Part shown: positions 35,766 through 44,828 of the stretch, in pieces
Layout: each line of letters opens with the position of its first letter
Numbering within the stretch: position 1 is the first letter of the stretch
Source of the DNA: Actinopolyspora xinjiangensis
Lineage (GTDB): Bacteria; Actinomycetota; Actinomycetes; Mycobacteriales; Pseudonocardiaceae
DNA length: 64,000 nt
Assembly: GCF_900104475.1 (NCBI RefSeq)
Contig: NZ_FNJR01000007.1
Coordinates: 206,443 to 270,442, forward strand
Reading direction: 5' to 3'
Notes under the pieces: generated by a model
The model's input: only the letters and a program-made list of their open reading frames with translations
The model's database searches: none
What the model was told of the DNA's origin: nothing
Program-made: the position numbers and the translations under genes

Positions 35766-36460
35766 CGTTGTTCCCTCCTGCCTCGGGGCCCTGCCCCGGT
35801 CTCTGCGACGACGAGCATCACCCCGCGCGGTACGAGCAACCGGGTGAGTCCGGCCAGCACCAGGTCGACCAGCACGGCCAGCAGCGCGATCAGGATCGCG
35901 GCCGAGGCCATCTGGTCGTAGTGCCTGATCGCCTGCCCTTCGATGAGCAACTTCCCCAAACCGCCGAGCCCGACGTAGGCCGCTATCGCGGTCGTGGCCA
36001 TGACCTGCAGCATCGCGTTGCGCACCCCGCCCATCAGCAGGGGCAGCGCGTTCGGGAGCTCGACCTGCCACAACCGCTGCGCCGAGCTCATCCCCATGCC
36101 CCTGGCCGCGTCGACCGCATCGGCGGGGACCGCGTTCACCCCCGCGTAGGTGCCCGACAGCACGGCCGGGAAGGCCAGCACCACCAGAGCGGCCAGCGCG
36201 GCGCTTCCCTGGTACAGCATCGCGAGGCCGGTGACCAGCCCCAGCGTGGGCAGGGCGCGCACGGCGTTGCCGAACGCCACCACGAGCACCGAACCGCGAC
36301 CGGTGTGTCCGATGTAGAGGCCGAGCGGGATCGCGATCACGGCGGCGGCGCAGACCGCGAAGACGCAGTAGAGCAGGTGCAGCCAGCTCTGGCGCAGCAC
36401 ACCCTCACCACCGGTCCAGTGGGCCGGGTCGAGCAGCCACGCGGCTATTTCGCTGATCAC
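35762..36460 (-). CDS. opuCD: Osmoprotectant ABC transporter, permease 2
   Basis: The 232-residue permease has about six spans. The binding-protein-dependent transport signature, ARGMGMSSAQRLWQVELPNA, contacts the ATPase. The GTG at 36460 overlaps the stop of the first permease gene (GTGA), and its own stop overlaps the lipoprotein ATG (ATGA). It pairs with the 36457-37131 permease to form the membrane channel. Some relatives are fused to the binding domain; here they are separate genes. Confidence 0.9.
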   Translation of the reverse strand: MISEIAAWLLDPAHWTGGEGVLRQSWLHLLYCVFAVCAAAVIAIPLGLYIGHTGRGSVLVVAFGNAVRALPTLGLVTGLAMLYQGSAALAALVVLAFPAVLSGTYAGVNAVPADAVDAARGMGMSSAQRLWQVELPNALPLLMGGVRNAMLQVMATTAIAAYVGLGGLGKLLIEGQAIRHYDQMASAAILIALLAVLVDLVLAGLTRLLVPRGVMLVVAETGAGPRGRREQR

Positions 36461-37131
36461 GAGCCGATCACCGCCCGACCGGCGCGCTCCCAGGGCGTCA
36501 GCGAGCGCCACCCCACGACCAGCAGCAGGTCCACCAGCAGGGCCAGCAGCACCGTGAGCACGATCCCCACCGGAATCTGCACGAGATCCGGGCGCTCGAA
36601 ACCGACCATGAACAGCCGTCCCAGACCGCCGCTGCCGACCAGCGCGCCCACGCTGACGAGGCTGATGTTGCTCACGGAGGCGACCCGCACCGCGGAGGTC
36701 AGCGCGGGCACCGCCAGCGGCAGCTCCACGGCGAGGAACCGACGGTGCGGCCGGTAGCCCATGGCCGTGGCGGCCACGGTGACGTGCGTGGGAACCGACT
36801 CCAACGCGTCGACCACCGGGCGCACCAGCAGTGCCGTCGTGTAGAGCGTCAGCGCGATGACGATGTTGACCGGAGATGTGTAACCGGTGCCGATGATGCC
36901 GGGCAGCAGTACGAACACCGCCAGCGAGGGGATGGTGTAGACGACTCCGGCGGTGCCGAGCAGCGCTCCCCGCAACCAGCGGACCCGCTGGGCGAGCCGA
37001 CCCAGCGGCAGCGCCAGCGACACACCGGCGATCAGCGGGACCAGCGCGAGGTAGACGTGCTGGCCGAGTTGTTCCAGCAGCACCTCTCGGTTGGACGGGC
37101 TGGAGAGGTACCTGACCAGTTCGTCGATCAA
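36457..37131 (-). CDS. opuCB: Osmoprotectant ABC transporter, permease 1
   Basis: The 224-residue permease begins at a TTG that overlaps the ATPase stop (TTGA). In-frame sequence further upstream belongs to the ATPase gene. It has five or six spans and the coupling segment ATAMGYRPHRRFLAVELPLA, followed by VPALTSAVRVASVSNISL. TIPSLAVFVLLPGIIG is typical of OpuCB/YehW-like permeases. It works with the second permease and the CBS-bearing ATPase. Confidence 0.9.
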   Translation of the reverse strand: MIDELVRYLSSPSNREVLLEQLGQHVYLALVPLIAGVSLALPLGRLAQRVRWLRGALLGTAGVVYTIPSLAVFVLLPGIIGTGYTSPVNIVIALTLYTTALLVRPVVDALESVPTHVTVAATAMGYRPHRRFLAVELPLAVPALTSAVRVASVSNISLVSVGALVGSGGLGRLFMVGFERPDLVQIPVGIVLTVLLALLVDLLLVVGWRSLTPWERAGRAVIGS

Positions 37132-38240
37132 CGAAAAGCACCTTCGGACACCGCGGGATGCCGCCCGGACTCCAGGATCTCCAGCACCTGCCGGGCGGTG
37201 ACCACGCCGAGGTAGACCCCGTCCTCGTCCACGACGACCCCCAGACCGGAAGGCGAGGACAGCGCGGCGTCCAACGCGCCCCGCAGCGGCGCGCCGCCGG
37301 TGTGCAGCGAACCGCCCGCGATCAGCTGGTCCTCGGTGAGCTGACCGTGGATGGTGGCCTCGGGTGGGAGCCAGCCGCGCGGCCGGTCGTGGGTGTCGAG
37401 CACCAGCACCCAACCGGCCTGGCTGGGCACGTCCGCGCTGGTGTCACCGATGCGGACGGTGTCGACCGAACCGGCCCGAAGCCCCGATGAGTCCACAAAG
37501 GACAGTCGCCTGTAGCCACGGTCGCGGCCGACGAACGAGGTCACGAAGTCGTCGGCCGGCTCGGCGAGCAGTTGTTCCGGGGGCGCGTACTGGGCGAGGT
37601 ATCCGCCCTGCCGCAGTACCGCGACGTTCTCGCCGAGCTTGACCGCCTCGTCGATGTCGTGCGTGACGAACAGGACGGTCTTGCCCAGTTCGCCCTGCAA
37701 CCGCAGCAACTCGTCCTGCAGTCCCTCCCGCACCACGGGGTCGACGGCGCTGAACGGCTCGTCCATCAGCAGCACGGGCGGGTCGGCGGCCAGCGCACGG
37801 GCGACCCCGACACGCTGCTGCTGCCCCCCGGAGAGCTGGGCGGGATAACGCTTGCCGATCTCGGAAGGCAACCCGACGCGTTCCAGCAGTCCCTCGGCCC
37901 TGCGTCGCGCCTCGCGCCTGCCGTGGCCGAACAACCTCGGCACGGTGGCCACGTTGTCCCGCACCGTCCGGTGCGGGAAGAGCCCGGCCTGCTGGATGAC
38001 GTAACCGATGCCGCGGCGAAGCCGAGCCGGTTCCGAATCCCGGACGTCGCCACCGTCGAGCAGCACGGCGCCCGAGGAGGGTTCGATCATCCGGTTGACC
38101 ATTCGCAGCAGCGTGGTCTTGCCACAGCCGGAGGGACCGACCAGCACGGTTACCGTGCCCGCCGGAACGGTCAGGCTCAACTCCTGCACGGCGACCGTGC
38201 CGTCGTCGTACTGCTTGCGCACGGACCGGAACTCGATCAC
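37128..38240 (-). CDS. opuCA: Osmoprotectant ABC transporter, ATP-binding protein
   Basis: The 370-residue ATPase has Walker A GPSGCGKTT, Q-loop YVIQQAGLFPH, signature LSGGQQQRVG, Walker B VLLMDEPFSAVD and switch THDIDE. The C-terminal 120 residues contain a CBS-like pair (WVLVLDTHDRPRGWLP, then GLGVVVDEDGVYLGVVTARQ). In OpuA/OpuC systems these domains sense ionic strength or cyclic-di-AMP. The GTG at 38240 is chosen over GTG 38270 because GGGAGGGGG lies five bases before it. It is the first gene of the operon. Confidence 0.92.
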   Translation of the reverse strand: MIEFRSVRKQYDDGTVAVQELSLTVPAGTVTVLVGPSGCGKTTLLRMVNRMIEPSSGAVLLDGGDVRDSEPARLRRGIGYVIQQAGLFPHRTVRDNVATVPRLFGHGRREARRRAEGLLERVGLPSEIGKRYPAQLSGGQQQRVGVARALAADPPVLLMDEPFSAVDPVVREGLQDELLRLQGELGKTVLFVTHDIDEAVKLGENVAVLRQGGYLAQYAPPEQLLAEPADDFVTSFVGRDRGYRRLSFVDSSGLRAGSVDTVRIGDTSADVPSQAGWVLVLDTHDRPRGWLPPEATIHGQLTEDQLIAGGSLHTGGAPLRGALDAALSSPSGLGVVVDEDGVYLGVVTARQVLEILESGRHPAVSEGAFR

Positions 38241-38599
38241 CGAGCCCCCTCCCGGATCACCGACGGTCACTCGCCGACCGTCGCAAGCCTCGCCGAGCTT
38301 AACCCGATCAGCTGGCTCACGCGATGTAATGAGACTTACGCGTAATCACCACTCCGCCCTAGTGACAGAAATGAACCGAACGCACTCAGAGTCACTCACA
38401 CGGGTGATGAGAACCGGGTCTTCCACCGGGAGGACGACGGGAGCTCCAGCCGAACGGCGAACCGGTCGGGAACGAACGGGGGTCCTCGGTGAGAAACACC
38501 GTCGAACCGGGCGCCGGGATGTGGGACGGCCGCGGATGTGCACAATTGGTCCAGCACCGCCGAACCGAACGAGGGCGGACACCGACAGCGGGACGGGAC
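38241..38599. other. Intergenic, 359 bp, divergent promoters
   Basis: It lies between the OpuC operon (leftward) and the BpsA-like gene (rightward). A/T-richer patches near 38320-38380 are likely promoter DNA. On the minus strand GGTTAAGC is a possible -10 for opuCA. No gene or repeat is seen. Confidence 0.4.
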
Positions 38600-40147
38600 A
38601 TGAGCACCCAGGTTGAGGTCGCCGCCGACTCCGGGGGAGTCGAGGCGGTTCGCGAGCGACTCCGACGCGAGGGCGCGCTCGCGCGCCCGCTGCGCCACGT
38701 CTTCACCCTGCTGGCCCGACAACCGCACTCGCTGTCGGAACTGGTGCGGATCTGCCGCACCCCGCGCCGAACGGTCGAGGAACTGATTCGCCTGGCGGGC
38801 GAGGACGTCGAGCACTGTCCGGACGGCTATCGACTGCGGGACTCGGTCCACGAGCTCTACCGGCGGCACGTCCGGCTGGACGTTCCCGAGCCCACCAGGA
38901 CCGACGAGGAGGTCGAGCGGCTGCTGCGCGACTTCGTCGCCACCGGCCCCGCCCCCTGCGCCGCGCTGGACCACGTGACGGCCACCCCCGGGACCGCGCT
39001 GCGCCGGGCCGCGTGGCTGCGCGACAACTACGACCTCAGCCGGGCCCACCTGCTGCTGCTCGGCGACCACGACCTGACCTCGCTGGCCAGTTGCCTGTTG
39101 GTGCCGGAACTGCGGGTCACCGTGGTGGACCTGGACGAACGGATACTCGCCCACATCGACGGCATCGCCGCCGAGTACCGGCTCCCGGTGCACACCGTGC
39201 ACGCCGATCTGCGGTTCGGGCTGCCACCGGCGCTCGTGGACGGATTCGAACTGGTCTTCAGCGACCCGCCCTACACCCCGGAGGGGATCGGGCTGTTCAC
39301 CGCCCGAGCGGCGGAGGCCATGGCAGACGGCAACAGCAGGTTGCTGCTGGCCTACGGCTTCAGCTCCCGCACCCCCGCCCTGGGGCACAAGGTGCAGCAG
39401 GAACTGCTGCGCCTGGGCATGGTCTTCGAGAACATCGTCAGCGGGTTCAACGAGTACCACGGCGCGGAGGCCATCGGCGCGACGAGCGCGCTGTACGTGT
39501 GCCAGCCGACCGGGCGGGCCCACAAGTCCACCGGTGAACGGCAGGCGATCTACACCCACGGTCCGCAGTCGCTGGAGAGCGGCGGCGAACCTCCCGGAGC
39601 GGAGTTCCTGCGGGCGATCGGTGACACGCTCGGCAGCGAGGTGACCGAGCTGCGCTCGCCCGGATGGCAACGCCCGCTGCGCACCGCCGGAGCCGTCCCC
39701 GTATTCGATCTACGCGCCGACCCCGGACCGTGGCTGCTGCGCACGCTGCTGGCCTGCAACGCCGATCGGGCCGGATTCCTGGTCCCGAACCGACACCCCG
39801 ACATCACCAGCGAACACGCGCAGCACTCGCTGCTGCGCCTGATGGGGGCCAAGTACCAGCTGTGCTTCCAGCGAGGCAAACCGGACGCCAACCACGCGCT
39901 CGTGGTCGCGGAGCGCAGCAAGCAGGGTGGCGGTGTCGCCGGGTACCTCTCGCACCGGGCGCACGGCAAGATCGGCAACATCTGGCGCGAGGCGCTGATC
40001 GCGAACTCCGAGACCCCGTTGACCAAGCGGGAGGCGCGGGAGCACGTCGAGGCGCTCGTAACCGACAGCGCGGACCTGGGACTGCGGCTGATCGACCTGC
40101 CCAGACACCGGTTGGACACGCTACTGCACACCGAGGCCGGGCAGTGA
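38600..40147 (+). CDS. BpsA-like protein (bis-aminopropyl spermidine synthase family)
   Basis: The 515-residue protein has an N-terminal winged-helix-like region (HVFTLLARQPHSLSELVRIC). A Rossmann aminopropyl/methyltransferase-like core follows: LLLLGDHDLTSLASCLL, VTVVDLDERILAHIDGIA, LRFGLPPALVDGFELVFSDP and PYTPEGIGLF. The GDxDLTS and DPPYTP motifs are those of archaeal BpsA, which adds aminopropyl groups to spermidine to make branched polyamines. A C-terminal region of about 180 residues (GAKYQLCFQRGKPDANHAL) is extra. The ATG at 38600 follows GGGACGGGAC; the earlier in-frame GTG 38489 is unlikely. The actual substrate in this organism is uncertain, and a nucleic-acid methyltransferase role cannot be excluded. 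Confidence 0.7.
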   Translation: MSTQVEVAADSGGVEAVRERLRREGALARPLRHVFTLLARQPHSLSELVRICRTPRRTVEELIRLAGEDVEHCPDGYRLRDSVHELYRRHVRLDVPEPTRTDEEVERLLRDFVATGPAPCAALDHVTATPGTALRRAAWLRDNYDLSRAHLLLLGDHDLTSLASCLLVPELRVTVVDLDERILAHIDGIAAEYRLPVHTVHADLRFGLPPALVDGFELVFSDPPYTPEGIGLFTARAAEAMADGNSRLLLAYGFSSRTPALGHKVQQELLRLGMVFENIVSGFNEYHGAEAIGATSALYVCQPTGRAHKSTGERQAIYTHGPQSLESGGEPPGAEFLRAIGDTLGSEVTELRSPGWQRPLRTAGAVPVFDLRADPGPWLLRTLLACNADRAGFLVPNRHPDITSEHAQHSLLRLMGAKYQLCFQRGKPDANHALVVAERSKQGGGVAGYLSHRAHGKIGNIWREALIANSETPLTKREAREHVEALVTDSADLGLRLIDLPRHRLDTLLHTEAGQ

Positions 40148-40312
40148 TCTCCGCTCCCACGCGGTTTCCCGGCAGCTCTCGGAATCCACGACGCGCTGAA
40201 GCGGCCGGCACCCAAGCCGAGCCCACGCTCCGGCGCACCGCCAGGGGGACTCCCCGGATCGCCACGAGGACGTCGCCGGGATCGTGCCGACCGCTGCCCA
40301 ACATCGTTCCCA

Positions 40313-40337
40313 CGAGAGCCGTGCCGGAGGTTCCGCC
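40313..40337 (-). repeat. Dispersed intergenic element, copy B
   Basis: This 25-bp sequence is identical to copy A at 7286-7310. On the minus strand it continues TGGGAACGATGTTGGGC, recalling the ACGTTGTG end of copies D and E. It lies between the BpsA-like gene and the convergent GGDEF/EAL gene. A weaker look-alike (GCGGTTTCCCGGCAGCTCTC) begins at 40161. Confidence 0.7.
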
Positions 40338-40374
40338 ACGCCACCACGCTCGGGAACCGGCGTGGCGAAGTCCC

Positions 40375-42831
40375 CTAGTTCCGGCCACGAGCGGCCAGGA
40401 GGGAACCGCCCGCCAGCATCGCGTGGAACTCGGGGGCGGGCACCGGCGGTGAGAAGAACCAACCCTGGTGCTTGTCGACCCCCGCTCCGAGCAGGGTGTC
40501 GAACTGCTGGGCGTTCTCCACTCCCTCGGCGACGCAGCTCCTCCCCATGGCGCCCGCCATGTCCACGACCGCCTTGGCCACCGCGAAGTCACCGCTGTCG
40601 GAGTGGATCTCGGAGACGAACCCGCGATCGACCTTGATGATCTGGGCGGGCAGCTCCTTGAGTCGCGCCAGCGAGGAGAACCCCGTGCCGAAGTCGTCCA
40701 CCGCGAAGCGAGCGCCCCGGTTGACCAGCTCCCGCATGCCCGAACGAGTACGGGCGGGCAGGTCGACCAGCGAACTCTCGACCAGCTCCAGGACCACCCG
40801 GTCCCAGGAGATGCCCGCGTGCCTCACGCAGTCGGTGACGTAGTCGACGAAGTCGGGGTCCCCCGGCACCATCCCGGCCAGGTTCACCGCCACCGAGACC
40901 GCCGTATCACCCGAACCGGGCCACTCCGCCGCCTCGGACAGGGCGTTGCGCAGCACCCAGCGGTCGATGTCGCGCATCAACCCACCCTGGTCGGCCACCG
41001 GCAGGAACACCCCTGGGGAGAGCAGCCCACGTTCCTGGTGCGGCCAGCGCAGCAGGGCCTCGGCGCTGACGATTAGGCCGTGCCGGTCCACCACGGGCTG
41101 GTAGTACAGCGTCAGCTGGTCGTGATGGAGCGCCTCCCGCAGCTGCCCCTCCAGGTGGAGCTGGCTGTCGGCGGAAGCCATCAACGACGGCCCGGCCAAC
41201 GAGACCCTGCCGGGGCCACCCCGTTTGGCCTCGAACATGGCGGCGTCGGCGAAGCGGAGCAGATCCGCACCGTCGTTGGTGCCGTCGGGGACCGAGGCAC
41301 CGATGGAAGCCGATACCCGGACCAGCTGGCCACGCACCGGCACGGCCGTGCGCAACAGCCCGGAGACCCTGGTGGCCAACGAGTCGGTGCCGCCCACCTC
41401 GTGCACGTCGGCGCAGATGACCACGAACTCGTCGCCGGAGATCCGCGCCGCCACGCAGCCGTCCGGCAGTCCGCCCTCCAAGCGCCGGGCCAACGCCACG
41501 AGCAGATCGTCGCCCGCGTCGTGCCCCAACGAGTCGTTGATCCGCTTGAAGTTGTCGATGTCGCAGAACAGCACCGCGATGCGATCCGGGTCGCCCTCGG
41601 CGAGCATGCTGGTCAGCATCGCCTTGACCGCCGCCCGGTTCGGCAGCCCCGTCAGCTCGTCGTGGGTGGCCTGGAAACGCAACGCCTCGGCGTTGCGGCG
41701 ACGCTCGGTCACGTCCTGGAAAACCACCAGCCAGGATTTCGTGCCGTCGTCGCGCACCGACAGTGCGGTGTGCAGCTCGCAGTAGACCGGTTGCCCATCG
41801 GAACGGGCGAGCATCCGCTGCACCGGTTCACCGCGCCGTCCTCGCGGGATGTCGCTCAGTTCGGTGGCGGCGAGTTCGATGTTCCCCTCGTCGGGGTGGG
41901 TGATCGCGCCGATCGTGTTGCCCCGTAAGGATTCCAGCGGGTAACCGAGCAACTCGCACATCGCGTCGTTGGCCTCGATCAGCCGCTCGCTCTCGTCGAA
42001 CAGCCCGATACCGACCGGGACGACGCCGACGAGGTCGGTGAAGCGTTGGCTGGAACGCTCCATCCGGGTAACAGCGGTACGTTGTTCGGTCACGTCCTGT
42101 GCGGTGCCGACCAGCAGCGGGCGGTCAGCCACGTCGGTGATGACAGCACCGTGGCAGAGCAGGATGCGCATCGTCCCGTCCGGCCTGACGTAACGCTGTT
42201 CCACCTCCATGGGGATGTGGTTCTGGGTCAGTTCCCGCCAGCTACGGGCCACCCGCGGCTGGTCCTCCGGGTGGGTGTGACCGAGGTAGTACTCGAAAGT
42301 GGTCTCGGTGCCGGGTGGCGTTCCCGTGATCTCCAGCAGGGTCTCGGACAACCGGAGCTCGTTGGTGTGCGGATTGCCCTCCCAGGTGCCCAGCCCCGCG
42401 ACACGTTGCGCGTTCTGCAACTTGCGGCGCTCGTTGGCCAGGGTCCGCGCGGTGGGGGTCATCAGGTCGGAGACGTCGACCAGCAGCGTGACCGTCAACC
42501 TGGGGTTGCCCCGGTTCGACCAGCTCAGTACCCGGAACCAGACGTCCTCGGGGCGGTCGCGCGGCTTGGCGAACTCGTCCTCGACAGTCAACAGGCCGGT
42601 CAGCGAACGTCCCGTGAGCTCACTTCCCCGAGCCGCTCCCAGCAGGGTGGCGGCCTGGTCGGTGGCTCGGATGACCACGCCGGACGGGTCACTCAACAGG
42701 GCGGGGGCGTCAGGCAGGGGCTCCACCGCCGCCCCGAGGTCCGCGGCCACGCCGGTACCGACCGGCTCGTACGCCTCCGGGGGATGTGGTTCCGCCCGGA
42801 GCCGTCGGTCCTGTTTGCTGCGTTCGGTCAC
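40375..42831 (-). CDS. PAS-GGDEF-EAL cyclic-di-GMP signalling protein
   Basis: The 818-residue cytosolic protein has PAS-type sensor segments (about 40-120, 140-250 with a PAC-like VGTAQDVTEQR, and 265-380 ending VVFQDVTERR). A diguanylate cyclase domain (about 385-550) has the motif SGDEF (about 463) in place of GGDEF, a variant often still active. The EAL phosphodiesterase domain has EALLRW (about 590), NLAGMVPG, ELVESSLVD, DDFGTGFSSL, IKVDRGFV and AEGVEN. The catalytic metal and base residues all appear present. There are no membrane spans. The GTG at 42831 has GGAGG seven bases before it. It may make or, more probably, degrade cyclic-di-GMP in response to a soluble signal. Confidence 0.93.
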   Translation of the reverse strand: MTERSKQDRRLRAEPHPPEAYEPVGTGVAADLGAAVEPLPDAPALLSDPSGVVIRATDQAATLLGAARGSELTGRSLTGLLTVEDEFAKPRDRPEDVWFRVLSWSNRGNPRLTVTLLVDVSDLMTPTARTLANERRKLQNAQRVAGLGTWEGNPHTNELRLSETLLEITGTPPGTETTFEYYLGHTHPEDQPRVARSWRELTQNHIPMEVEQRYVRPDGTMRILLCHGAVITDVADRPLLVGTAQDVTEQRTAVTRMERSSQRFTDLVGVVPVGIGLFDESERLIEANDAMCELLGYPLESLRGNTIGAITHPDEGNIELAATELSDIPRGRRGEPVQRMLARSDGQPVYCELHTALSVRDDGTKSWLVVFQDVTERRRNAEALRFQATHDELTGLPNRAAVKAMLTSMLAEGDPDRIAVLFCDIDNFKRINDSLGHDAGDDLLVALARRLEGGLPDGCVAARISGDEFVVICADVHEVGGTDSLATRVSGLLRTAVPVRGQLVRVSASIGASVPDGTNDGADLLRFADAAMFEAKRGGPGRVSLAGPSLMASADSQLHLEGQLREALHHDQLTLYYQPVVDRHGLIVSAEALLRWPHQERGLLSPGVFLPVADQGGLMRDIDRWVLRNALSEAAEWPGSGDTAVSVAVNLAGMVPGDPDFVDYVTDCVRHAGISWDRVVLELVESSLVDLPARTRSGMRELVNRGARFAVDDFGTGFSSLARLKELPAQIIKVDRGFVSEIHSDSGDFAVAKAVVDMAGAMGRSCVAEGVENAQQFDTLLGAGVDKHQGWFFSPPVPAPEFHAMLAGGSLLAARGRN

Positions 42832-43189
42832 GGACCAACCTCCGCATCACCACTGCGTTCGCGCCATGCCTCCGCACCGGCTGACCCCTCGATAGTGACT
42901 TGCGCCACAAGGGATGGTTCCGACCATACCGGCGTTCGAGTGAAAAGCTAAGCCGTGACGTCACCGTTACGGCTGACTCCTCTCAAGCTGGGACGTGCAA
43001 CAGTCGACAGCGTGACGCTGTGTCGAGCAAATCACACCGCATTGTTCGGAGCCGAGGAGGTCGGTGAGCGGACCTGGTCCGTGAGCACCGGTCACCGGCG
43101 AGGCGGAGTCCCTCCCGAAACGAGCCGGACCCGGTCGACGGCGGCAGCACCCTCGACCGGGTCCGATTCACGCTGGGACGCGGCGGGAA
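42832..43189. other. Intergenic, 358 bp
   Basis: It lies between malic enzyme (upstream on the minus strand) and the GGDEF/EAL gene. It contains the malic-enzyme terminator (43126-43165) and a 10-bp palindrome GTGACGTCAC at 42955-42964. An imperfect palindrome, TCGACAGCG-tga-CGCTGTGTCGA, lies near 43003-43027. No gene is supported. Confidence 0.4.
43126..43165 (-). terminator. Hairpin terminator after malic enzyme
   Basis: CGGACCCGGTCGA and TCGACCGGGTCCG form a 13-bp perfect stem with a 14-nt loop. It begins 24 bp past the stop codon on the minus strand. There is no strong T tract. Confidence 0.65.
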
Positions 43190-44413
43190 TCAGGCCGTGG
43201 CGACTCCGTCCTCGCGAGCGGCCTCGGCGACGGCGGCGGCGACCTCGGGGGCCACCCGGGGATCCAGCGGACTGGGCACGATGTAGTCGGCGGACAGCTC
43301 CTCCGAGGCGACCGCCGCGATCGCCTCGGCAGCCGCGACCTTCATCCGGTCGCTGATCATCCGGGAACCGGCGTCGAGAGCCCCCTTGAAGATGCCCGGG
43401 AACGCCAGCACGTTGTTGATCTGGTTCGGGAAGTCGCTGCGACCGGTGGCCACCACGCTCGCGTGCCTGGCCGCCACCTCCGGACGGATCTCCGGATCCG
43501 GGTTGGACAGCGCGAACACGATCGCGTCCTCGGCCATGGTCGCCACCAGTTCCTCCGGGATGGTGCCCGCCGAGACCCCGATGAGCACGTCGGCGCCGTG
43601 CAGGGCCTCGGCCGGCCCACCGGTGACGTGGCGGGGATTCGTGCGCTGGGCCAGTTCCGTCTTGATCGGTGTCAGGTCGTCCCTGCCGGAGTGGATCACG
43701 CCGCGCGAGTCCGCCACGACGACCTCGGCGACCCCGGCGGCTTCCAGGATCTCGGCGCAGGCCACGCCCGCGGCACCCGCCCCGGAGATCACGACACGCA
43801 ACGAACCGAAGTCGCGACCCGACAGCTCGCAGGCGTTGCGCAGCGCGGCGAGCGTGACGACCGCCGTGCCGTGCTGGTCGTCGTGCATGACCGGGCAGTC
43901 CAGCGCCTCGATCAACCGGCGTTCGAGGTCGAAGCAGCGTGGTGCTGCGACGTCCTCCAGATTGACCGCACCGAACGAGGGACGCATCCTGACCAGGGTC
44001 TCGACGATCTCGTCGTTGTCGGTGGTGTCCAGCACGAGCGGAATCGAGTCCAGCTCGGCGAAGTTCTTGAACAGCGCGGCCTTACCCTCCATGACCGGCA
44101 GCGAGGCGCGGGCACCGATGTCGCCGAGCCCCAGCACGGCGGTGCCGTCGCTGACGACGGCCACGAGCCGGCTGGTCCACGTGTAGCGGGAGGTCAGCGC
44201 CTCGTCCGCGGAGATCGCACGACTGACCTTGGCGACGCCCGGCGTGTAGGCGATGGACAGGTCGCGCGGATTGGTCAGCGCGGCGGTGGGGGCGATCGCC
44301 AACTTGCCGCCCTCGTGCGCGCCGAATATCTCCTCGTGCGTGAGCTCAGCGCTCGGCGAGGTGGGCAGATCGGGGGAATCGGACGTGTTCTGATGATCAC
44401 TAACGGTGGTCAC
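43190..44413 (-). CDS. NAD(P)-dependent malic enzyme
   Basis: The 407-residue malic enzyme of the short bacterial type decarboxylates malate to pyruvate. Motifs include IAYTPGVAKVSRAI, VSDGTAVLGLGDIGARASLP with the catalytic Lys region MEGKAALFK, and LEDVAAPRCFDLERRL. MHDDQHGTAVVTLAAL, the nucleotide turn GAGAAGVACAEIL and ALSNPDPEI follow. The phosphotransacetylase-like extension of MaeB is absent, which favours the NAD-linked short form. The GTG at 44413 is preceded by GGAGG with five-base spacing. It is monocistronic and ends with a hairpin. Confidence 0.95.
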   Translation of the reverse strand: MTTVSDHQNTSDSPDLPTSPSAELTHEEIFGAHEGGKLAIAPTAALTNPRDLSIAYTPGVAKVSRAISADEALTSRYTWTSRLVAVVSDGTAVLGLGDIGARASLPVMEGKAALFKNFAELDSIPLVLDTTDNDEIVETLVRMRPSFGAVNLEDVAAPRCFDLERRLIEALDCPVMHDDQHGTAVVTLAALRNACELSGRDFGSLRVVISGAGAAGVACAEILEAAGVAEVVVADSRGVIHSGRDDLTPIKTELAQRTNPRHVTGGPAEALHGADVLIGVSAGTIPEELVATMAEDAIVFALSNPDPEIRPEVAARHASVVATGRSDFPNQINNVLAFPGIFKGALDAGSRMISDRMKVAAAEAIAAVASEELSADYIVPSPLDPRVAPEVAAAVAEAAREDGVATA

Positions 44414-44828
44414 GGCGTCCTCCTGTTGCCTTGACCTGGCCGCCGCGAGCAACTTCTCCGGCGGCAGATGGGCGACGCCGCACGCCGGGCGAACTGGTGC
44501 CACTCGGCGGGACGTCTAGGGGCGACCGAGACTGACTGCCCCGGTCCGGGCAGCAGCTCGGCGGACGCTGCGGTCCACCGAGTATGTCAGCCGACCCCAG
44601 GGCTGTCTGCGACTAGGATCACACCTCACCAGTACCTTCAACAAATTGTCAACACTCTTTCCGGTGATCGTCCCGCCGAGGGCGCAGCCGTTGCCACGAC
44701 GCGGCGACGGTGCCCTCCCCTCGTGGCTCCGACCGCTCTCCGGTCCAGCCGCGCGCCAGGCGCGACGAACACGGCCCCGGACGGAGCCTCTGCGACCGGG
44801 CGAACGGATCGATTAATAGGCTTACGAC
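44414..44828. other. Intergenic, 415 bp, divergent
   Basis: It carries promoters for malic enzyme (leftward) and the RmlC-like gene (rightward). The rightward -10 box at 44817-44822 is described separately; TAGGAT near 44615 could be another. No gene is seen. Confidence 0.4.
44817..44822 (+). promoter_or_regulatory. -10 element for a leaderless mRNA
   Basis: TAGGCT stands exactly 6 nt before the GTG at 44829 with no ribosome-binding site between. It has the same layout as at 7379, 47581, 49377 and 56495. Confidence 0.55.

Noticed and set aside
42955..42964. Perfect palindrome GTGACGTCAC as a regulator site
   Set aside because: A single 10-bp palindrome in this base composition is weak evidence. 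There is no second copy, no adjacent dedicated regulator and no clear promoter position, so it is only noted in the intergenic entry.
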